Assembly: GCA_934489015.1 (NCBI GenBank) | Contig: CAKSSN010000032.1 | Location: 1-24,972, forward strand | Direction: 5' to 3' | Origin: an uncultured Clostridia bacterium | Lineage (GTDB): Bacteria; Bacillota; Clostridia; UBA1381 | Length of the DNA: 24,972 bases | Shown: piece after piece, positions 6,864 to 13,945 of the stretch | Position numbering within the stretch: position 1 is the stretch's first letter | Layout of the letters: every line of letters starts with the position of its first letter | Notes under the pieces: model-generated | Seen by the model: the letters and a program-made list of their open reading frames with translations, nothing else | What the model was told of the DNA's origin: nothing | Databases searched by the model: none | Made by a program: the position numbers and the translations under genes

Positions 6864-9647
6864 ATGAAAAAATTAATTTGTGTTTTTCTTGCGCTGTCAT
6901 TATTTGCGCCGGCAGTAATTACTGCATCTGCGATTGCAGCACCGGCGATTGCAGCGGTTGACAACTCGGCGACCGACAAAGTAGCGGCAACTAAAACAGC
7001 TTCCAAAGCGGCGACCAAAGCAACGGCAACTGAAACAGCCGACAAAACAGCAGCTGACAACTCGACAACTGACAAAACAGCTGTCGAAACAGCAGTTGAC
7101 AAAACAACTGCCAAAGCAGCAGAAACGGCGAAAGCCTCGTGCGGCGAGGAATACGGCCTTATAAGCGCAATTTCGGACGCAGGTAAATACATTGATATTT
7201 CATCAGAAAAAAGCGTTACAAGAGGTGAGTTTGTTTCGGCACTTGTTAGCGTGCTTGAAATAAACGCCCTCTCGTCGGGAGATACGAAGTTTTCGGACGT
7301 TGCGGCAGGCTCGGAGCTTTATAAAGCTCTTATGCAGGCGGCGAGCGCGGGAATTATATCACCCGGCGCAGCGTTTCGCCCCGACGATGAGGTGACATAT
7401 GAGGAAATGGCTAAAATGTGCACGAGCGCTCTCGGCTACGGCGCGGCGTGCGAGGCGAGCGGCGGCTATCCGTCTGGATACACGAAAAGGGCGGCGGAGC
7501 TTGAAATATTTAAAGGCACGTCGGGAAAAGCTATGCCAAAGGATATATATGTTATTCTTTATAACACAGTCTGCGCGCCGATTATGAGCGTTAAGCAGTC
7601 GGGCGGCAAAATGGAGTATGGCGAAAGCGGCGAAAGTTTCCTTTCAAAATACAAAAACATAACGAAAATAAAAGGAAACGTAACGTCAAACGAGTATACG
7701 GAGCTTGGCGTTTCGACCGAAAATGCGCGAGGTGCGGCGGAGCTTTCCGGAACAATCGGAATAGACGGGAGGACCTATGTTTCTGGCGGCAGCTTTAACG
7801 GATATATCGGCTATAACGTTTCGGCGTATGTAAAAAGCGACAGGCAAAGCGGCGAGGAAACGGTTGTTTTCGTATATCCCGCAAAGAGCAAATCGGCGGT
7901 TTTATCGGGAGATGATCTTGAATACGAGGGCGGCACTTTGACGGATTATTCGGGCGGAAAGACGAAAAAATACAAAATTAACAAAAGCTGCGACATAATC
8001 GTAAACGGCAAGGCGGACTACTCATATAAGCTAACCGATATTGATAAACTCATCGGCAGCGTTACGCTTGTCGGCAGCGGCGGCGCGGCTGAATACGACG
8101 TTGTTATAATAGAAAGCTACAAATATATGCGCGTTGAAACGTATGATAAGAGAAATCTTATTTTACGTGATATCGACAGTGCCGATAACACCGTGCGCCT
8201 TGACGAAAGTGGCGTTTGCAGCGTGTATATAGATGAAGAGGACGCAGAGGGCAATCTCGGAAGCTTAGAGGCAGGGTCATATATTGCCATTGCCGCTTCG
8301 GCGGACTTTGAGGTTTGCCGAATTGTAACTCTCGGAAAGCTCGCGGAGGGCATTGTGACAAAAATCGGAGAGGATAAAATGACTGTCGGCGAAAAGGAAT
8401 ATGATTTATCCAATTTTTTCAAAGACGGTGATTTAAAAAGAGTTGCGACAGGTAAAAGCTACGGATTTTATCTTGGAATAAAGGGCGAAATTGTCGCGAT
8501 TAATTATCTTAATTCGGGATTTATTTATGCGTATCTCATAAAGGCGTACCGTTCGGAGGACGACGAAAACGACGTAACGCTTAAAATATTTACGCAGCGC
8601 GGAGAAATAGAAAAATATCCGCTTGCCGATAAGGTAAGGCTTGACGGAGCTTCGGGAAAGAAGCCGGACAGCATTTATCCGCAGCTTACCTCCGAGCAGC
8701 TTATAAGGGTGCAGATAACGGACGGCAAAATAAACGCACTTGACACGGCAGAGCAGAAAACGACATACACAGACGCGGAGCTTGACGGACTTCGCGAGGA
8801 TAACAGCCTGACAAGGTGCAAATTCGCAAATTCATACTACTACAGAAACAACTGGTTTTATCCGTATTTTTACACAACAGGCGCGGTTATTTTCAAAATC
8901 CCGACCGACACGACTCGTGAGGAGGATTTTGCGATAGGCTACACCTTTGACGAGGGCGACAGCGCGGACGGCTCTCTTGTTGAAGCGTATGATGTGGGGA
9001 TAAACGGAAACGCGGGCGCGATTGTGGCGCACATTGACACGAGCGATATGGATAAGGTGCCGAGAATTAACGCGAGCATGATTACGGTTGAGCGCGTTTA
9101 TGAAAAGCTTGACAAAAACGGCGACGCGGTTGTTGCAATATCGGGCTGGATGAACGGAAAATTTTCCGAATACACGCTCGGCAGCAATGCGGCTGTTGAA
9201 AAATATTATCAGAGCGCATCTCTTTCCCCGGGCGATATAATAAGAGCGTCGCTTCGGGATAACGTTATTGTTTCGCTCGTGGTTGAGTTTGTGGGAAGCG
9301 ATATAACGAAAAATTCGTCAACAGGCACCTCGCCGTCAAACTGCCGCAGCACTGCAAGTCATTTTCAGATAGGCAGCGTTTGGGCAATGAAGGACGGCGG
9401 CGCGCTGATTTCAAACACAAGACTTGCGGACGGCACATTTGACTATTCGCCGAAAAACCTTATAAGCGTTAAAATCCCGTCAAACGTTTTTGAGTTTAAC
9501 ACGAAAACGAAAAAGCTTACATCGGTTGACCAAAACGCAGTAAAGAGCTATTTAAATTCGGGAGGCGAGGCAAGCTATGCGGTAACGTGGCAGGTTTACG
9601 GCGCAAGCAGATTTACGATAATTTACACGGATGGGGAGGAGAATTAA
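6864..9647 (+). CDS. Large secreted protein with N-terminal SLH domains and Thr/Ala/Lys-rich linker
   Basis: 927-residue surface protein. A signal peptide of about 25 residues (MKKLICVFLALSLFAPAVI then ASA) is followed by a low-complexity stretch of Thr, Ala, Lys and Asp (about 33-92) made of degenerate TDKTA/ETADKT-like units. SLH-like repeats follow: the KSVTRGEFVSALVSVLE end of one (about 116-132), a clear one at 143-191 (KFSDVAAGSELYKAL, FRPDDEVTYEEMAKM) and probably a degenerate third at about 205-240. The remaining 680 residues are beta-rich with no enzyme motif I recognise. They include repeated short beta segments such as GKLAEGIVTKIGEDKMTV and GLRED-type acidic turns. AAAGGA (6846-6851) lies 12 bases before the ATG, slightly long spacing, only 19 bases after the previous stop. 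The next gene's ATG follows its stop codon immediately, with that gene's GGAGGA inside this coding end, so translation is coupled. Probable surface scaffold or glycan-binding protein. Confidence 0.87.
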   Translation: MKKLICVFLALSLFAPAVITASAIAAPAIAAVDNSATDKVAATKTASKAATKATATETADKTAADNSTTDKTAVETAVDKTTAKAAETAKASCGEEYGLISAISDAGKYIDISSEKSVTRGEFVSALVSVLEINALSSGDTKFSDVAAGSELYKALMQAASAGIISPGAAFRPDDEVTYEEMAKMCTSALGYGAACEASGGYPSGYTKRAAELEIFKGTSGKAMPKDIYVILYNTVCAPIMSVKQSGGKMEYGESGESFLSKYKNITKIKGNVTSNEYTELGVSTENARGAAELSGTIGIDGRTYVSGGSFNGYIGYNVSAYVKSDRQSGEETVVFVYPAKSKSAVLSGDDLEYEGGTLTDYSGGKTKKYKINKSCDIIVNGKADYSYKLTDIDKLIGSVTLVGSGGAAEYDVVIIESYKYMRVETYDKRNLILRDIDSADNTVRLDESGVCSVYIDEEDAEGNLGSLEAGSYIAIAASADFEVCRIVTLGKLAEGIVTKIGEDKMTVGEKEYDLSNFFKDGDLKRVATGKSYGFYLGIKGEIVAINYLNSGFIYAYLIKAYRSEDDENDVTLKIFTQRGEIEKYPLADKVRLDGASGKKPDSIYPQLTSEQLIRVQITDGKINALDTAEQKTTYTDAELDGLREDNSLTRCKFANSYYYRNNWFYPYFYTTGAVIFKIPTDTTREEDFAIGYTFDEGDSADGSLVEAYDVGINGNAGAIVAHIDTSDMDKVPRINASMITVERVYEKLDKNGDAVVAISGWMNGKFSEYTLGSNAAVEKYYQSASLSPGDIIRASLRDNVIVSLVVEFVGSDITKNSSTGTSPSNCRSTASHFQIGSVWAMKDGGALISNTRLADGTFDYSPKNLISVKIPSNVFEFNTKTKKLTSVDQNAVKSYLNSGGEASYAVTWQVYGASRFTIIYTDGEEN

Positions 9648-12600
9648 ATGAAACTTAAAAAATTAACGGCTTTAATTCTCGGCGCGTCTTTGGCGCTATC
9701 ATCGGCTCCGGTATTTGCTTCGGGCAGCCCTTATCTTGTAAATATCATGTTTGACGACGCCGTAACGAACGATATGTCCGAATACATAACCGTTTCGGGA
9801 AGCTCTACGGCGAGAGTTTGCGAGGACGGAAACAAAAATAAGTCGTATACTGTCGACTGCGGATATGTTGACAACGATATTTCGGTAGTCCTTCCGTCAT
9901 ACGCGCCGAGCGACAAATACTGTCTTCAGTTTGATATAAGGCAGGAGGGCGCACCGTTTGGCGGTAAGATTGAGCTTACCACGTCAAAGGGCATTGTTTA
10001 CGAGGCTTTTAAAATAGACGAGGCAGGCACTCTGAGGACGGGCGATGACGAAAGAGAAATTTGCTCCGCTTCGGGCAGTAGGTTTAAAACTGTAAGTCTG
10101 TTTTTTGACAATATTCTTAAAACCTACAGCGTTATGGAGGGCGGCAGACTTGTTGTTTCAAAAAAGCCGATGAGCCTTGCGGTGAGCGATATTGTGAAAA
10201 TTAATATTTCGACCGACTCCGTTGGCGAGAAAAGCACGCTTTTTCTTGACAATATAAGAATATATTCGGGCGAAAAATTTATAAACAAAAAAGTTTCATG
10301 CGCGTATAACAGCGGCGTTATGGAATACACTGCGCCGGACGAAAGCAAGATAGAGCCTAAAATTTATTATAAAAACACGTTCGACAGCGCCTCGTCCGTG
10401 TCAATGGCGGTAAACGCAAAAACGAACAAAATCGAGTTTGCAAAGGACGCGGACGGAAACGGCTTTATAAGGCTTACAAAGGAGTCGACCGACGACGCTT
10501 ATTTTGACATTAACATAGGCAAAACCGCCAAAAAGATTATAATCGAGTCAGATTTGCGCTTTAAGAAAAGCTCTCCGAAAATTGACTACATCGTGCGCGA
10601 CAGCGCTTCGGGCGCGTCGCAGGTTACGGCGGGGCTTATAAGCGTTAAGGACGCGCAGGTTACGGGCGGCGGCTCGTCGGGCAGCTTTTCAAAAAATTCA
10701 TGGCACAAGGTGAGCCTTATGCTCGACTTTTCAAAGCATACGTTTGACTTTTTCATAGACGGAGAAAAGACGGCTTCGGGAAAATCGTTTCCGGAAACGG
10801 TTAATATTTTGTCGGTTATAAGAATGTATGTTGAAAGCGGAAGCGATTTCGGGTATTTGGATATGGATAATCTTGCGGTTTACGCGGGCAGTGAGCCGAG
10901 AGGTTTGTCGGGAGCTGAAGTTGCCGCAGAGAGTATGTTCTCCGGCGACGATTCGGGCGAAAGCTTCCTCAGGGGAAAGAGAGCGCTTCAGACTTATTCG
11001 AATACTATTTATTATTCAAATAAAAAATATTCGCTCGACACGGAGTGCAAAAACATGGGCGATGAGTCGCTTATTCCGCAAAGCGCCTTTGAAAACCTGT
11101 TTAAGAAAAAGGTTACTCTTTCGGGAGAGGCAATAACGATTGAGGGCGGAGCCAAAATGGCTGTCGGAAGCAATAAAATGACGGTGGGCGACAAGGAATT
11201 TACGCTATCCGCCGCACCGACAGTAGAAAGCGGCACGCTTTATCTCCCGGCGGTCGGCTACGGCGAAAATGCGCTTTCCGACGGCGAGTTTATAAACGAC
11301 GAGCACGGAACGCTCTTTTGCGGAAGCGGACTTAAGGCGGAGGACGCAAGATACAAGGATGCGAATTTATATCTGTTCTTTGAAAGAAAAACGGCGGAGG
11401 AGCTAAAGGAAACACTTCTAAAAAACACGAATAACTTAAATGCACATCCGCGCCTTATGGTAACGGAGAGCGACATAGAGCGCTTAAAGCGCGAGGTTAA
11501 AGAGGACAGCTACAAAAAGAAATGGTTTGAAAATGTATTGTCTGCTGCGGACGGGATTTGCACACAGAGCGTGGCAGAGTACAAAATAACAAATTCAAGA
11601 CTTTTGGACGTTGCAAATCAGACTGTTTCAAGGCTTGAAAATCTCGGCTTTGCGTATCTTATGACAGGCGATAAAAAATATGCCGACAGAGGAATTGCCG
11701 AACTTAAGGCGGTGTGTAGCTTTGATGACTGGCACCCTGTTCATTTCCTCGACACAGGGACGCTTGCTTCCGGCGTTGCGATAGGCTATGACTGGCTCTA
11801 CAGCGCAATGACCGATGAGGAGAGAAAGTTTATTGCCGAAAACGCGCAGCGGCTCGGAGCTGAGGAAGCAAAGCTTGCTTACTATAACGCTTCACCCTAC
11901 GGAAACTGGTGGGCAAAAACGGAAACCAACTGGGGAATTATAGTAAACGGCGGCATAGCTGATTTATGCATTGCAACGGCGGAATACAACACTGACGAGT
12001 GCATGGATATTTTATATAATGCGCTCCGCGCGCTCGAGTGTACGTGGTATCGTTTTGCGCCCGACGGCGCATGGTATGAGGGAACGGGCTACTGGGACTA
12101 TCTCTTAACCCACCTTGACGTATTCCTTGCAGGCTATGAAAGCGCTATGGGAGAGAGCTTTGCGACAAATTATCGCGGACTTGACAAGTACGGCTATTTT
12201 CAGGCGTATTTCATGGGACCCGATGGGCTTTCAAACAATTTCCATGACGCTGATCTTTTAAATGTTCAGTCGAGCGGTCAGTTTTATTTAGGAAAAATTT
12301 ACGACGATGATGAGCTTATGCTCTACAGGCGCGACCAAATGGAAAAGTACGGTATCGGCGGCTCGGTAAGAGATATTTTGTGGTATAATGTAGCTCTTTC
12401 AGATAGGCAGAGCGAAATAAAGCTTAAGGACGATATGTATTTCAGAGAAACGGAGTTCGTTTCAATACGCGAGAAGTGGGGAAGCGCGGACAGCGCATGG
12501 CTTTCGTATCACGGCGGCTATTCAAATGCGGCGCACGACCATATAGACGTGGGAACGTTTGTTTACACAATAGGCGGCGTTCGCTGGGCTGTTGAAACGG

Positions 12601-13931
12601 GCAAGGAGCCGCTAAGCTACACGGCGGAAAATCCGGCTGTTGCGGCAGGGTATAACGCTTACTATTATTACAGGCGAAAGGGCGAGGGGCACAACATTGT
12701 TGTTATAAACCCCGATGAAAACCTTGAATATATTCAGTATAATGAAGCAAAGGTGTCGGAGCCTGTGACAAAGGAAAACGGCTCTTACGGAGTTATTGAC
12801 CTGTCCGCGCCGTACAGCAGCAAAGCGAGCGGCTATATCAGAGGCTATAAACTGTCGGACGGCAGAAGAACGCTTACTGTTCGCGACGAAATCGAGCTTT
12901 TGTCAAGCTCGGAGCTTCACTGGTTTATGCATACCGAAGGCGATATAAGAATAATCGACAATAATACGGCGATTATTTATCAGGGCGGCAAGGCGCTTAA
13001 AATGCAGTTTATAACAAATGCGCCCGAAGCGACCCTTAGCGCAGTGAAAGCCGAGCCGCTGCCGAAAACGCCGAAGTTTACTAATACGCCGAACGATAAT
13101 ATTACAAAAATCGACTATAAGCTGGGCGCGGACGGACACACAACCATAACGGTTAAAATGTCGCTTCTCGGCGAGATAGGCTCCGAAAGCGCGCCGGACG
13201 ATACCGATATTTCGGACTGGGATAAGGAAGAGTTTTTAGCGGGCGAGGACTACTCGTATTCGTCTGCAAGGCTTTCCGAAATAAGCGTTGGCGGAGAAAG
13301 TCTTTCGGGTTTTAATTCCGAAAAGTTTAACTATCGTTATACAAAGGGCGCAGACGGAGAAGTTCCGAAAATCGAAGCGGGCGGCGCAGAAGTAGAATAC
13401 TATAAGCGAGCCGACGGCCTTGACGCAGCTGTTATCAAAAAAGCCGATGAAAACGGCAGATTTATTTACTACAGCATTGTTTTTGACGAATACTCAAAGG
13501 ACAGCCTTGACGTTTACAGCTCTCTGCCGCTTACGGCTATTTCAGCAAGCTCGGAGCAGATTGAAGCCGAAAATAACGTCTTTAACGTTAAGGAAAACAG
13601 CACCGACGGCAATCCCGACACGCGCTGGAGCGCGAACGGCTCAAATGAATGGTGCGTTTACGATCTCGGCAGCGTGCGGAAAATTGACGCGTTCGCGGTC
13701 GCTTTCTGGATGGGCGCGCAGAGAACGTTCACGTTTGATGTTTTGGTGTCTGACGACAATAATGTTTACAAAAAGGTTTTAAGCGCCTCTTCAAAGGCAG
13801 GCACGGAAAACGCGGTTGTTTATATTCCGAGTGCAAGCGTGAGCGCAAGGTATATTAAATTTGTCGGACACGGAAGCAACACGAACGAGTGGAATAACGT
13901 CATTGAATTTATGGCGCTTAAAGAGAAGTAA
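9648..13931 (+). CDS. Secreted multidomain heparinase II/III-family polysaccharide lyase with F5/8-type C domain
   Basis: Predicted extracellular lyase cutting uronic-acid-containing polysaccharide by beta-elimination, 1427 residues. Order: signal peptide (1 to about 25, PVFA|SG); two concanavalin A/LamG-like modules (about 30-208 and 240-415, ending DNIRIYSGE and DNLAVYAGSE); a copper-amine-oxidase-N-like stalk region (about 440-590); alpha/alpha toroid (about 597-900); heparinase II/III-type beta-sandwich (about 935-1180); short cadherin-like beta segment (about 1205-1245); C-terminal F5/8 type C (discoidin/CBM32-like) module (about 1293-1425, ending GHGSNTNEWNNVIEF). Family motifs: HPRLMVTESDIERLK, HFLDTG...AIGYDWLY, TNWGIIVNGG (N761), PDGAWYEGTGYW (likely catalytic Tyr 815, or 810), FHDAD, and AAHDHIDVG (H963, H965). 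The exact PL family is not assignable by eye. The GGAGGA at 9635-9640 supports this start. No SLH domain, so attachment must come from partners or glycan binding. Confidence 0.87.
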   Translation: MKLKKLTALILGASLALSSAPVFASGSPYLVNIMFDDAVTNDMSEYITVSGSSTARVCEDGNKNKSYTVDCGYVDNDISVVLPSYAPSDKYCLQFDIRQEGAPFGGKIELTTSKGIVYEAFKIDEAGTLRTGDDEREICSASGSRFKTVSLFFDNILKTYSVMEGGRLVVSKKPMSLAVSDIVKINISTDSVGEKSTLFLDNIRIYSGEKFINKKVSCAYNSGVMEYTAPDESKIEPKIYYKNTFDSASSVSMAVNAKTNKIEFAKDADGNGFIRLTKESTDDAYFDINIGKTAKKIIIESDLRFKKSSPKIDYIVRDSASGASQVTAGLISVKDAQVTGGGSSGSFSKNSWHKVSLMLDFSKHTFDFFIDGEKTASGKSFPETVNILSVIRMYVESGSDFGYLDMDNLAVYAGSEPRGLSGAEVAAESMFSGDDSGESFLRGKRALQTYSNTIYYSNKKYSLDTECKNMGDESLIPQSAFENLFKKKVTLSGEAITIEGGAKMAVGSNKMTVGDKEFTLSAAPTVESGTLYLPAVGYGENALSDGEFINDEHGTLFCGSGLKAEDARYKDANLYLFFERKTAEELKETLLKNTNNLNAHPRLMVTESDIERLKREVKEDSYKKKWFENVLSAADGICTQSVAEYKITNSRLLDVANQTVSRLENLGFAYLMTGDKKYADRGIAELKAVCSFDDWHPVHFLDTGTLASGVAIGYDWLYSAMTDEERKFIAENAQRLGAEEAKLAYYNASPYGNWWAKTETNWGIIVNGGIADLCIATAEYNTDECMDILYNALRALECTWYRFAPDGAWYEGTGYWDYLLTHLDVFLAGYESAMGESFATNYRGLDKYGYFQAYFMGPDGLSNNFHDADLLNVQSSGQFYLGKIYDDDELMLYRRDQMEKYGIGGSVRDILWYNVALSDRQSEIKLKDDMYFRETEFVSIREKWGSADSAWLSYHGGYSNAAHDHIDVGTFVYTIGGVRWAVETGKEPLSYTAENPAVAAGYNAYYYYRRKGEGHNIVVINPDENLEYIQYNEAKVSEPVTKENGSYGVIDLSAPYSSKASGYIRGYKLSDGRRTLTVRDEIELLSSSELHWFMHTEGDIRIIDNNTAIIYQGGKALKMQFITNAPEATLSAVKAEPLPKTPKFTNTPNDNITKIDYKLGADGHTTITVKMSLLGEIGSESAPDDTDISDWDKEEFLAGEDYSYSSARLSEISVGGESLSGFNSEKFNYRYTKGADGEVPKIEAGGAEVEYYKRADGLDAAVIKKADENGRFIYYSIVFDEYSKDSLDVYSSLPLTAISASSEQIEAENNVFNVKENSTDGNPDTRWSANGSNEWCVYDLGSVRKIDAFAVAFWMGAQRTFTFDVLVSDDNNVYKKVLSASSKAGTENAVVYIPSASVSARYIKFVGHGSNTNEWNNVIEFMALKEK

Positions 13932-13945
13932 GGAGGCAGGAAGCG

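Noticed and set aside
6860..7192. Minus-strand Val/Ala/Ser-rich frame opposite the start of the large SLH gene
   Set aside because: It is a shadow of the Thr/Ala/Lys low-complexity coding stretch, whose base pattern keeps the opposite strand free of stops.
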